Part shown: in pieces, positions 20,617 through 27,048 of the stretch
Layout: each line of letters begins with the position of its first letter
Numbering within the stretch: the stretch's first letter is position 1
IMG/VR virus record: IMGVR_UViG_3300032893_000226
Span: 1-29,376 of that record
Strand: one strand, 5' to 3'
Source: a virus
DNA: 29,376 nt
Translations under genes and position numbers: made by a program
Notes under the pieces: generated by a model
Told to the model about the DNA's origin: nothing
Database searches by the model: none
Seen by the model: only the letters and a program-made list of their open reading frames with translations

Positions 20617-20828
20617 ACCAATCTCCCACTTCCTTCAGGAGACCTGAATTTCCAACCTTCGATTGTCAATTCGGCCAGACAATGTGAACAACCGCAGTCT
20701 TCATAGCTGTCAGTCCTTGCGGCGTGGCAATCCCGGCATTCCATCCGCTCTTCATTGAAGTTCTTAGTGTGTACAAGAGTCCTACAGGTCTTGCAGTACT
20801 CGACGAAATGAACGTTATTCTCAGCCAT
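20613..20828 (-). CDS. Small zinc-ribbon-like protein heading the heptose operon
   Basis: 71 aa with C12-x2-C15, C31-x2-C34 and then CGCSHC (45-50): at least four well-placed Cys for a zinc ribbon. The remainder is polar and ends in SPEGSGRLV. The stop overlaps the hldA start (ATGA). The upstream operator-like repeat ends 19 bases before its ATG. Possibly a regulator or an adaptor; it is not a known heptose enzyme. Confidence 0.6.
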   Translation of the reverse strand: MAENNVHFVEYCKTCRTLVHTKNFNEERMECRDCHAARTDSYEDCGCSHCLAELTIEGWKFRSPEGSGRLV

Positions 20829-20847
20829 GAATACATAGTCTCAGCCA

Positions 20848-20864
20848 ATTGTGAAGGAATTATG
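20848..20864 (-). promoter_or_regulatory. Operator-like direct repeat, copy 2
   Basis: ATTGTG-AAGGA-ATTATG on the plus strand. On the minus strand (CATAAT-TCCTT-CACAAT) it ends 19 bases before the ATG at 20828, exactly as copy 1 does before 8087. It probably controls the heptose operon. Confidence 0.6.
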
Positions 20865-20930
20865 CTGACGGTCAGCTAAAACTTTTCTAAAGAAAGCTAC
20901 GCCAGTCAGCGGTCAATAGGGGCATCTCGG

Positions 20931-20995
20931 CCCACTCGTCAATTCCGCTTCGCCTGAACGGCTAATTATACGGACTGTAGCGAGTGGTCTACAGG
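20931..20995. repeat. 65 bp inverted repeat, right copy
   Basis: Exact reverse complement of 8224-8288. Its TATAAT is on the minus strand (20970-20965), facing the heptose operon 137 bases away; the opposite face looks toward the capsid operon. Partial similarity continues a further dozen bases beyond the exact match on one side. Confidence 0.95.
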
Positions 20996-21026
20996 AGCTT
21001 CTCTGATACGGCATCGAAGTTCAGCC

Positions 21027-21050
21027 GGCATAGAGTTCAGCCTATCAGAT
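21027..21050 (+). promoter_or_regulatory. Two-block conserved upstream element, copy 3 (partial)
   Basis: GGCATA, GAGTTC, AGCCTATCAGAT: same six-base spacing and the same core (GCATA, AGCnTATCAGAT) as the copies at 8147 and 14248, located 38 bases before the first ATG of the capsid operon. The trailing GTGTCAA is not conserved. Confidence 0.5.
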
Positions 21051-21088
21051 CGTACAGCATGTCCAATGGTATTTGCAATTTATGAATT

Positions 21089-22381
21089 ATGAAGATTGCT
21101 ACGACATCTGGTATAATGATTGCAGTGATTAAGAACGCCAGCGAAAAACCCAAAGTCTTCTACGGACTTCATTTTTGCCCCGGGGTGGCTGAGTACGCCG
21201 AACCTGATGCCAAGCCTTATCGCATCTTTCTAAATGAGCAGACGATCCGTGAAATGGATCCTACGTTTGCTGGCTGTCCGCTGTATGTCGGACATGTCGA
21301 AGACGTTGACTTGAAGAACCTAGAACAACAAGCAGACGGATACGTAGTCGAGAGTTTCTTCAACGAAGCCGACGGCAAGCATTGGTGCAAATTCATAGTC
21401 GTATCCGACAAAGGGCATCAAGCAATTCGCAACGGATGGCGGTTGAGTAATGCCTATGTTCCAGAAGCATTTGCGCAGGGTGGGTTATGGAATGGCGTCG
21501 AATATCAAAAAGAAGTAACCAGAGCGAAGTACGAACATCTGGCCCTTGTTCCCGACCCCAGGTATGCGGAATCAATTGTGTTGACGCCTGAGGCCTTCCA
21601 ATCATATAATTGTGAAAGAATTATGGCGATGAAGAAAATAGCAAATTCGCAAGAAAAGCTGGAGACTGGTAAAGTGGCATCGATTTTCAAACTGTTCAAA
21701 AAGACGCCAGTTGAAGACACTAAGGACTTCGAATCTGCCGTCGTGACTCTTAAGAACGGCAAAGAAATGACTTTGGCGGACTTAGTAAAAAACGCCGAAG
21801 AAATGGAATACGAGCACGAAAAGAAGCACGAAGAAGAAGCGCACGAGCATAAGAAAGAAAACTCTGATGCATCCGAAGAAGACGAGCATCATGAGGAAAA
21901 AGATCCGGCTGGCGATAAAGAATCCAGAGCAGAAGAAAAGAAACATGGTCGTGAGGAAGAAGACGAGCACGAACACGAAGCTCCTCAGATGGCCAACATG
22001 GATCATCATGTCATGGTCGGCAACGAGTCTAAGCCGTTGCACGAAGTCATGAAAGACCATATGCACATGCATCACATGATGTCTTCGTTGGCGGCGCATC
22101 ATCATACGATGTCTAATCTATCAGACTCAGAATTGGATGGCGGAGAGCGTGACGAAGAGAAAACAGGCGGAGCTGAAGACGCTGATCTCACGAAACGTAA
22201 TGCCGACGAAGATGGCGGGGAAAAAGAAAGCGTTGCGCAATTGAAAGAAGCGGATAAAACGAAGCGGAATAGTAATTTTAAGGCCTTGGCGGATGCGCCG
22301 AGCCGTATGCTGGCTGACCAAAATGTCGATCAGCTTGAACAACTTGATCGAGGCCGTAATCGTTACGGCTCTGGTCGTTAA
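21089..22381 (+). CDS. Prohead protease (DUF2213-type) with C-terminal scaffold region
   Basis: 430 aa. Residues about 12-175 match the DUF2213 capsid-protease pattern: PKVFYGLHFCPGVAEYAEP, LYVGHVEDVDLKN, a substrate-site-like NGWRLSNAYVPEAF, and RAKYEHLALVPDPRYAESIVL. From about residue 215 the chain is extremely rich in Glu, Lys and His (KKHEEEAHEHKKE, HHVMVGN, HMHMHHMM), as expected of an internal scaffold. It would process and shape the prohead made by the downstream capsid gene. A consensus extended -10 (21109-21117) lies inside the first codons, so GTG at 21125 may be the real start. An internal start at 21623 could give scaffold alone. Confidence 0.8.
   Translation: MKIATTSGIMIAVIKNASEKPKVFYGLHFCPGVAEYAEPDAKPYRIFLNEQTIREMDPTFAGCPLYVGHVEDVDLKNLEQQADGYVVESFFNEADGKHWCKFIVVSDKGHQAIRNGWRLSNAYVPEAFAQGGLWNGVEYQKEVTRAKYEHLALVPDPRYAESIVLTPEAFQSYNCERIMAMKKIANSQEKLETGKVASIFKLFKKTPVEDTKDFESAVVTLKNGKEMTLADLVKNAEEMEYEHEKKHEEEAHEHKKENSDASEEDEHHEEKDPAGDKESRAEEKKHGREEEDEHEHEAPQMANMDHHVMVGNESKPLHEVMKDHMHMHHMMSSLAAHHHTMSNLSDSELDGGERDEEKTGGAEDADLTKRNADEDGGEKESVAQLKEADKTKRNSNFKALADAPSRMLADQNVDQLEQLDRGRNRYGSGR
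21109..21127 (+). promoter_or_regulatory. Consensus extended -10 inside the first codons of the capsid operon
   Basis: TGG-TATAAT (21109-21117), seven bases, in-frame GTG (21125). A perfect -10 with TG extension. If used, it makes a leaderless mRNA starting at GTG and the first 12 codons from ATG 21089 are not translated from this transcript. Confidence 0.5.
21609..21625 (+). promoter_or_regulatory. Operator-like direct repeat, copy 3, ending in an internal ATG
   Basis: ATTGTG-AAAGA-ATTATG within the protease/scaffold gene. Its last three bases are an in-frame ATG (codon 179), and AAAGA can serve as ribosome site. So the same motif may act here in translation, or the site may be an internal regulatory site. 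Confidence 0.45.
21623..22381 (+). CDS. Possible nested scaffold protein from internal start
   Basis: In-frame 252-aa product beginning MAMKKIANSQEK, right at the junction between the protease domain and the charged scaffold region. A purine-rich AAAGAA precedes the ATG by 4-5 bases. Lambda-type heads use the same layout (protease gene with the scaffold in the 3' half of the same frame), so a separately made scaffold is reasonable. Evidence is only positional. Confidence 0.4.
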   Translation: MAMKKIANSQEKLETGKVASIFKLFKKTPVEDTKDFESAVVTLKNGKEMTLADLVKNAEEMEYEHEKKHEEEAHEHKKENSDASEEDEHHEEKDPAGDKESRAEEKKHGREEEDEHEHEAPQMANMDHHVMVGNESKPLHEVMKDHMHMHHMMSSLAAHHHTMSNLSDSELDGGERDEEKTGGAEDADLTKRNADEDGGEKESVAQLKEADKTKRNSNFKALADAPSRMLADQNVDQLEQLDRGRNRYGSGR

Positions 22382-22394
22382 GGAGTAAGTACTC

Positions 22395-23213
22395 ATGAGT
22401 CTCGCAATTGGCAGCATGTCGGCCCTGTTTACCGGGAGCACGAGTGCGGTTATCTCCATCCCCGCGTCTACTGGCGGGTCGTCTCCGGTATCGGTCTCTC
22501 TATACCGCAGCACGCTGTCTGGGTTTACTCCCGGTTCGGCTGCTAACTTAGTCGGTTCGGCGGTTTCCGGTAACGTCGCGGAGTCGATTTCAGACTCCGG
22601 TCTCGTGCCCGGCACTGTTTATTACTACGAAGCTGTCGCAACTGATGCGGCCGCGGCAGGCGCCAGCACTCCTGTGTTGACGGTCACGACTGCTGCATAT
22701 TCTCCAAATCCTAACCAAGCAACGCTGTTGCCGTTCCTTGGAATGCTGGATCAGCGGTATAACGGAAATACGATCTCTTGTATTTTCGATCCCAGTTCTT
22801 CAGGATCGCTGAGTGCTGGCCAAGCCGTAGTGTTTACTACCTCTGGAAGCAATGCTGCGATTGGCAGCGTATTCCCGAGTAACGGTGACCCAATGGTTGC
22901 TCCCAGCACTGCCGGGACTGACCTGGTTGCTGGATTTGTGAACTATAACTTGAAAAACGCGGTTTTTCTTCCAGGTGACCGATTGGAAATCTCGGCATAC
23001 GGTAACGTCATGTACTTACTCGCGACTGGAGCAATCCATCGCGGTGCACAAGTCAACAGCCTTCCGGCTGGTGTGTCGGGCGGCTGTAATGGCGGCGTCA
23101 AATCGGCTGTCTCAGGTTCTCCGTGGGTAGGATTGTCGCTTGATGAGGCCGTAATCGGCAGTTTTGTTCGGATTCTGATTCAGACTCCGGCTAACTCAGT
23201 GCTGCATAGCTAA
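22395..23213 (+). CDS. Head decoration protein with Ig/Fn3-like N-terminal domain
   Basis: 272 aa. The N-terminal ~95 residues have fibronectin III/Ig-like texture (SPVSVSLYRSTLSGFTPG, then VPGTVYYYEAVATDAAAAG). The C-terminal half (about 150-268) resembles DUF2190-type capsid cement proteins: TDLVAGFVNYNLKNAVFLPGDRLEIS, then ATGAIHRGAQV, then GLSLDEAVIGSFVRILIQTP. It probably coats the capsid lattice while the Ig-like domain projects outward. Position between protease/scaffold and major capsid protein fits. TAAGGAG ribosome site. Ig-like domains on phage heads are known to bind glycans or mucus in other phages. Confidence 0.75.
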   Translation: MSLAIGSMSALFTGSTSAVISIPASTGGSSPVSVSLYRSTLSGFTPGSAANLVGSAVSGNVAESISDSGLVPGTVYYYEAVATDAAAAGASTPVLTVTTAAYSPNPNQATLLPFLGMLDQRYNGNTISCIFDPSSSGSLSAGQAVVFTTSGSNAAIGSVFPSNGDPMVAPSTAGTDLVAGFVNYNLKNAVFLPGDRLEISAYGNVMYLLATGAIHRGAQVNSLPAGVSGGCNGGVKSAVSGSPWVGLSLDEAVIGSFVRILIQTPANSVLHS

Positions 23214-23221
23214 GAGGAAAT

Positions 23222-24304
23222 ATGAGCAAACAGATCTATTACAATGAACTCAGCCCGGAAGGTAAACGTATTCCGGTGACTCTCACTCCGCAAGAACAAT
23301 ACCACGCGGATGAAATCCAAGCGCAGTACAAGAATTTCCGTAATCGCGTCAAAAACGCAATCGGCTTCGAGATCTCGATCACTACGTTGACGACGATCAT
23401 GAAGAAGATCACTGAGCAGAAGTTCTTCCAAATGGCTCCAGCGGATTATCTGCCGATCCGTGTCGGAGAAGGTGCGTGGAGCACTAACCTGGTCACGTAT
23501 CGTGACTATGGCTTCGCTGACGATTTCGCTACTGGTGTCCTCAATATGGGCACCAACAACGCTCGTCAAGCGAACGTCGAAGCGGGTGTCGATTCGGTGA
23601 CCGTCCAGGTCTTCAACTGGGCTAAGGCCATTGGTTGGAACATCATCGATTTGGAGCAAGCTGCGAAGTCCGGTAACTGGGACCTCGTGACTTCCAAGGA
23701 AAAGAAACGGAAGATGAACTGGGACTTGGGCATTCAGCGTATTGCCTTCCAAGGTCTCAGCAACAGCGCCGGACAATGCCTTGGTCTGTTGAATCAGACT
23801 GGGATTACTACTAATACGAGTTTCCTGACTAACAGCATCGGCTCGTTGGCCGGAACTCCGTCGCAGTTGACTTCGTTCATCGGCGGACTCCTGAATCTCT
23901 ATCGCGTTAATTGCCAGCGCTCTGCGTGGCCTACGCACTTCGTCATTCCTGAGTCGGATTACCTGAGCTTGGCGACTCCGTCTAGTCCAGATTTCCCGAT
24001 CAAATCGATTCTCCAGCTGATGCAAGAGACGTTCCAGGTCATGACTGGAAATAAGAACTTCAAGATCTTGCCGTGCGCGTATGCGGATGCAAGCTTTGGC
24101 GGCGGAAGTAATCAACAGTATGTCCTCTTGAACTACGCGGAAGAGAGTCTACGTATGGACATCCCCGTTGATTACACGAATACTCTCGCTAACAGCCTGG
24201 ATAACTTCAATTTCCAGAACTCGGCCTATGGTCAGTTCACGGGAGTCAAAGCCTACCGGCCTCTGGACCTCTATTACTTGCAGTTCCCGGCTTCTAATCT
24301 CTAA
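23222..24304 (+). CDS. Major capsid protein, DUF2184-type
   Basis: 360 aa. Recognised from the overall DUF2184 pattern: MAPADYLPIRVGEGAWSTN (about 71-89), DYGFADDFATGVLNMGTN, WNIIDLEQAAKSG, KKRKMNWDLGIQRIAFQG, and a C-terminal QFTGVKAYRPLDLYYLQF typical of HK97-fold capsid ends. It should build the icosahedral shell. GAGGAAAT ribosome site; codon use looks more uniform and C-rich than that of the neighbours, as expected of a highly expressed gene. A strong intrinsic terminator follows 32 bases after the stop. Confidence 0.88.
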   Translation: MSKQIYYNELSPEGKRIPVTLTPQEQYHADEIQAQYKNFRNRVKNAIGFEISITTLTTIMKKITEQKFFQMAPADYLPIRVGEGAWSTNLVTYRDYGFADDFATGVLNMGTNNARQANVEAGVDSVTVQVFNWAKAIGWNIIDLEQAAKSGNWDLVTSKEKKRKMNWDLGIQRIAFQGLSNSAGQCLGLLNQTGITTNTSFLTNSIGSLAGTPSQLTSFIGGLLNLYRVNCQRSAWPTHFVIPESDYLSLATPSSPDFPIKSILQLMQETFQVMTGNKNFKILPCAYADASFGGGSNQQYVLLNYAEESLRMDIPVDYTNTLANSLDNFNFQNSAYGQFTGVKAYRPLDLYYLQFPASNL

Positions 24305-24336
24305 TTTCACTGAGTCTACAGGCTTAGTGATCGCCG

Positions 24337-24370
24337 CGCCTCAGGGGGTAACTCCTGGGGCGTTTTTATT
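24337..24370 (+). terminator. Rho-independent terminator after the major capsid gene
   Basis: CGCCTCAGG (24337-24345) and CCTGGGGCG (24354-24362) form a 9 bp stem with an 8-base loop, followed by TTTTTATTT. It is the clearest intrinsic terminator in the window and closes the capsid operon. Confidence 0.9.
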
Positions 24371-24379
24371 TCTTATAGA

Positions 24380-24396
24380 CACAATTCCTTCACAAT
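24380..24396 (+). promoter_or_regulatory. Operator-like direct repeat, copy 4
   Basis: CACAAT-TCCTT-CACAAT on the plus strand (reverse complement ATTGTG-AAGGA-ATTGTG), just after the capsid terminator and pointing toward the 24513 operon. Confidence 0.55.
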
Positions 24397-24401
24397 CCTA
24401 G

Positions 24402-24506
24402 GTCATAGTAATCCTATGACGAGCTGTCGCCTCTAACCCCCAAACCAACTGACAGTTTCGTCCTGGGGAGCTGCGGACCGTAAGTTGACTCCCTTTTTTA
24501 TGGAGT
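24402..24506 (+). other. Structured leader with sequestered ribosome site
   Basis: GTCATAG-TAATC-CTATGAC (24402-24420) is a perfect hairpin. CCCC (24438-24441) and GGGG (24465-24468) can pair around AACTG-A-CAGTT. ACTCC (24488-24492) pairs with GGAGT (24502-24506), hiding the ribosome site of the methyltransferase gene behind a T-run. Such a leader could regulate translation or attenuate transcription. Confidence 0.45.
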
Positions 24507-24512
24507 AGGATT

Positions 24513-25142
24513 GTGACTCAGGACGAAAAAGACGACCAATTGACTGAGAGACTCGAAGAATTCGACAGCGCGTTCTACGACAAGTTCCATGTCTTTGAAG
24601 GGGAATCTGTGCGATGGGGCGCCTTTAGATACATTGCCCAGCATTTACTTGAAATTAATGAGCCTTTTATCCTCGAAACCGGCTGTCTTCGTCAGATCGA
24701 CAATTGGATGGGAGACGGCCAGAGTACTAGAATCTGGGACTGGATTGCGCATAAGACAAACGGTACAGTCGGGACTGTGGATTTAAATGAACACAATGCA
24801 AAAGCTGCGCGCAGTGTTTGTTCCGATCATACTGACATTAAAGTATCAGATTCTATCGCTGCCTTAAGAACTGACCCAGAATACCAAGCCGCACTCAATC
24901 GTACTAGTCTGCTGTATCTAGACAGCTATGACTATTCGCCGCAGACTAAGCATCTGTCGGCACTTCATCACATCGGCGAATTGGCGTGTGTCTATGACAA
25001 ACTTCCGTCAGGATGTCTCATAGCTGTCGATGACTGTATCAGTGACACCGAGGGAAAACACTTGATGGTCAAGGCATTCTTTGACATGATGGGAGTCGAA
25101 CCTGTTTTGAAATCCTACGTCACTGTGTGGCGTAAACCATAG
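24513..25142 (+). CDS. Class I SAM-dependent methyltransferase-like protein
   Basis: 209 aa. The Rossmann-type layout is readable: FILETGCLRQIDNWMGDGQST (about 52-72) as the glycine-rich motif I region, GTVGTVDLNEHNAKAAR (84-100) with the acidic residue ending strand 2, SDSIAALR (112-119), LLYLDSYDY (133-141), and LPSGCLIAVDDC (164-175). It resembles the methyltransferase_24 or sugar/cephalosporin O-methyltransferase group. GTG start with TGGAG site in a hairpin. Placed two genes before an OMP-like protein and a GT9 glycosyltransferase, it may methylate a glycan. Substrate unknown. Confidence 0.7.
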   Translation: MTQDEKDDQLTERLEEFDSAFYDKFHVFEGESVRWGAFRYIAQHLLEINEPFILETGCLRQIDNWMGDGQSTRIWDWIAHKTNGTVGTVDLNEHNAKAARSVCSDHTDIKVSDSIAALRTDPEYQAALNRTSLLYLDSYDYSPQTKHLSALHHIGELACVYDKLPSGCLIAVDDCISDTEGKHLMVKAFFDMMGVEPVLKSYVTVWRKP

Positions 25143-25151
25143 GCGGTCACT

Positions 25152-25367
25152 GTGTCTGAACTAAAAGACGATCTCAAGGTCCTGCAAGGAAAGTACAACC
25201 AATTGGCTACGCATCTCGTTGCGTCTTCTCGTCTGATCCAACGGGCTAAGCAAGAAATCGAGGCCGTTCATCAGGAGATGGATCGATTGGAGCAGCAGAT
25301 GGGATTACTGCAGAAATCTCAACAACCGCAATCAGCTGCGAGTGGTCCTACTCTCGTCAAGTCCTAG
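25152..25367 (+). CDS. Small coiled-coil protein
   Basis: 71 aa, GTG start 9 bases after the methyltransferase stop. Residues 1-55 form a heptad-patterned coiled coil (LKVLQGKYNQLATHL, IQRAKQEIEAVHQEMDRLEQQMGLL). The tail is Gln/Ser/Pro-rich. No membrane segment. It may oligomerise or chaperone a neighbour. Confidence 0.6.
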   Translation: MSELKDDLKVLQGKYNQLATHLVASSRLIQRAKQEIEAVHQEMDRLEQQMGLLQKSQQPQSAASGPTLVKS

Positions 25368-25386
25368 TATTCCGGAAAGGCATAAG

Positions 25387-25500
25387 ATGCCGGTCTTGAG
25401 ACACTTCAGACTGTCGAAGAAGCTGAAGCTGGGTGACACTAGAGGCCGTGGGGTAAGACCGCGACGGCAGATTTTTTTAGGTCATTTATGCGCTTCCTAA
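25387..25500 (+). CDS. Possible 37-aa basic micro-protein
   Basis: ATG preceded by AAAGG at 6 bases, a good ribosome site. Product with many Arg/Lys (LRHFRLSKKLKLGD, then GVRPRRQIFLGHL). It overlaps the OMP-like gene start by 13 bases, so it may be a leader peptide whose translation opens that gene. The same DNA can form RNA structure, a competing reading. Confidence 0.35.
   Translation: MPVLRHFRLSKKLKLGDTRGRGVRPRRQIFLGHLCAS
25391..25478 (+). other. Leader structure with terminator-like end
   Basis: CGGTCTT (25391-25397) is complementary to AAGACCG (25455-25461), which lies in the loop of GCCGT/ACGGC (25445-25449 with 25464-25468) just before seven T. The two pairings interlock as a pseudoknot or exclude each other like an attenuator. 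CTTCAG/CTGAAG is an extra inner hairpin. Confidence 0.4.
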
Positions 25501-25787
25501 TCCTTAGTATGCTCTTGTCTACATTAGTCCTAGCTAATGACAATGATACCGGATCTAAGTACACTCCGATGTGTTTTGAGACTCACCATAAATGCGACGA
25601 CTCCAGGAACTCTGTCCTTTTGTTCGTAGGGGCATCGCAACTGACTCGAGTTAATCAGCCCAATGAGTCTCTTTTCACTGTCGGGTATACACGACGGATC
25701 CTGCCTGACTTAAGTATCGGAGGACTTCTGAACTGGACAGACAGTCGATTCCTAGGATATCAGATCGGTCTACAGTATCATTTTTAG
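25488..25787 (+). CDS. Exported outer-membrane-protein-like small protein
   Basis: 99 aa. The N-terminus MRFLILSMLLSTLVLA is a clear signal peptide with a likely cut before NDNDTG. The end GYQIGLQYHF closes with an aromatic Phe and alternating residues, the signal used by outer-membrane beta-barrels. Strands such as LFTVGYTRRI and IGGLLNWTDSRFLGYQIGLQYHF suggest a few barrel strands, too few for a full eight-strand barrel unless it oligomerises. Two Cys (29 and 36 in the precursor). A surface role such as receptor masking or superinfection exclusion is inference. Ribosome site AGG after a T-run. Confidence 0.6.
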   Translation: MRFLILSMLLSTLVLANDNDTGSKYTPMCFETHHKCDDSRNSVLLFVGASQLTRVNQPNESLFTVGYTRRILPDLSIGGLLNWTDSRFLGYQIGLQYHF

Positions 25788-25795
25788 GAGAACGT

Positions 25796-26827
25796 GTGGC
25801 TACGATCCAAAAACCTAATAATTTACCGCTGGACCCTCGAGGGATCCTTGGTGTACCTGCGCACATGGTTCCCTCGTTCAGGACTTGCAAAGCTGCTGAG
25901 AATAACGCTCAGATGAACGTCCTTATCAAAGCCCATGGCGGAGTAGGAGACGTAGTCTGTAGTGAACCGGCGATGCGGTTCGCAGTCGAGAACTTCAAGA
26001 ACTCAAATTTCTCACTGTTGAGTCCTTATCCGCAACTTTTCCGCCATATTCCCTGGAAAAAAGTTTATGACAACTCCGGACCTGTGGAAATAGATCTCAA
26101 CCAGTACTTGATGTTCCAGACGATTGATGTCACTAACGAATTGGCTGCCGAGTTCGTCTGTCATGCCATCATGGGCGGTGTTGATTATGCGGGACTGAAT
26201 ATGTGGCGTTTGATATTACCAAACGCCTATAAACGAATCCAGCTCTACCCCAATGAACAGGAGACACAGCGTGCAGTGGAGATACATCAAGACCGTGACA
26301 TTGTCGTACACCCAGGCCGGACCTGGCCTAGCCGGACTTTTCCAAAGAAATGGTGGGACAGGGTCATTGGCCGTATTATCGAAAAGGGCGGAAGACCACT
26401 TGTTATCGGCGGCGTCATCGACGCAGGCCGTGCTAGTACCGTCGAAGTGGACCTCCCAACAGGGGTCCTTGATTTACGGCACAAGCAGACGCTTATGGAA
26501 ACGGTTGCATTGATGCATAAGACTGTTGCTGTCATTACCAACGACTCTAGTCCTGTCCACATGGCCAGTACCGGTCCGAGCTGGATTGCTTACCTGAGTA
26601 CAGTCAAGCATCCTGACCATCTTACTCATTGGCGCAGGACTGACAAAGGTGTTGATGAATACGGCTGGAGAATGAAGGACTTTGCTTTGGGAGGTTTGTA
26701 TAAGGAGTTGGATTTCTGTCCCAACAGTCCTAAGAACATCCATGTAGACAAAGTAGACATCCTACAGCTTCTGAAATGGCTTCCTGAACCTGAAGAGATC
26801 GCCGACTGGGTAGTGAGTAAACTATAA
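25796..26827 (+). CDS. GT9-family glycosyltransferase (heptosyltransferase-like)
   Basis: 343 aa. GT-B fold of the GT9/ADP-heptose:LPS heptosyltransferase type: N-terminal VLIKAHGGVGDVVCSEPAM (42-60), central VVHPGRTWPSRTFPKKWW (170-187), GGRPLVIGG (198-206), and VALMHKTVAVITNDSSPVHMAS (237-258) where other members have a D/N-x-x-x-x-H motif for the donor. No membrane segment. GTG start with TAGGAG. With HldA, GmhA and HldC in the same phage, the donor may be ADP-heptose, and the acceptor may be LPS core or a phage product. Donor specificity cannot be read from sequence alone. Confidence 0.85.
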   Translation: MATIQKPNNLPLDPRGILGVPAHMVPSFRTCKAAENNAQMNVLIKAHGGVGDVVCSEPAMRFAVENFKNSNFSLLSPYPQLFRHIPWKKVYDNSGPVEIDLNQYLMFQTIDVTNELAAEFVCHAIMGGVDYAGLNMWRLILPNAYKRIQLYPNEQETQRAVEIHQDRDIVVHPGRTWPSRTFPKKWWDRVIGRIIEKGGRPLVIGGVIDAGRASTVEVDLPTGVLDLRHKQTLMETVALMHKTVAVITNDSSPVHMASTGPSWIAYLSTVKHPDHLTHWRRTDKGVDEYGWRMKDFALGGLYKELDFCPNSPKNIHVDKVDILQLLKWLPEPEEIADWVVSKL

Positions 26828-26853
26828 AACAAAGATACTTAAAGGAGAAAGTA

Positions 26854-27045
26854 ATGAATACAGAAACATTGACCATAAAACAGCAGAATATATTGATACA
26901 AGCAATTTTGAGATATGATCTGGAATTGCGTAAATATTCTCACGAATTTGGGCCCGATGATCCTGTATATGAAATTATTAACGATAGATTAACGACTACT
27001 AAAGAAGTTTGGGAGTGGGCTTGCAAACTTACATCGAAACTGTGA
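26854..27045 (+). CDS. Small helical hypothetical protein
   Basis: 63 aa with AAAGGAG before the ATG. Mostly helical, acidic/polar mix (TIKQQNILIQAILRYDLELRKY, then TTTKEVWEWACKLTSKL). Base composition is more AT-rich than its neighbours, which may mark a separate origin. Function unknown. Confidence 0.55.
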   Translation: MNTETLTIKQQNILIQAILRYDLELRKYSHEFGPDDPVYEIINDRLTTTKEVWEWACKLTSKL

Positions 27046-27048
27046 TTT

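Noticed and set aside
23210-24115. 301-codon minus-strand ORF opposite the major capsid gene
   Set aside because: Antisense shadow caused by the codon bias of the highly expressed capsid gene.
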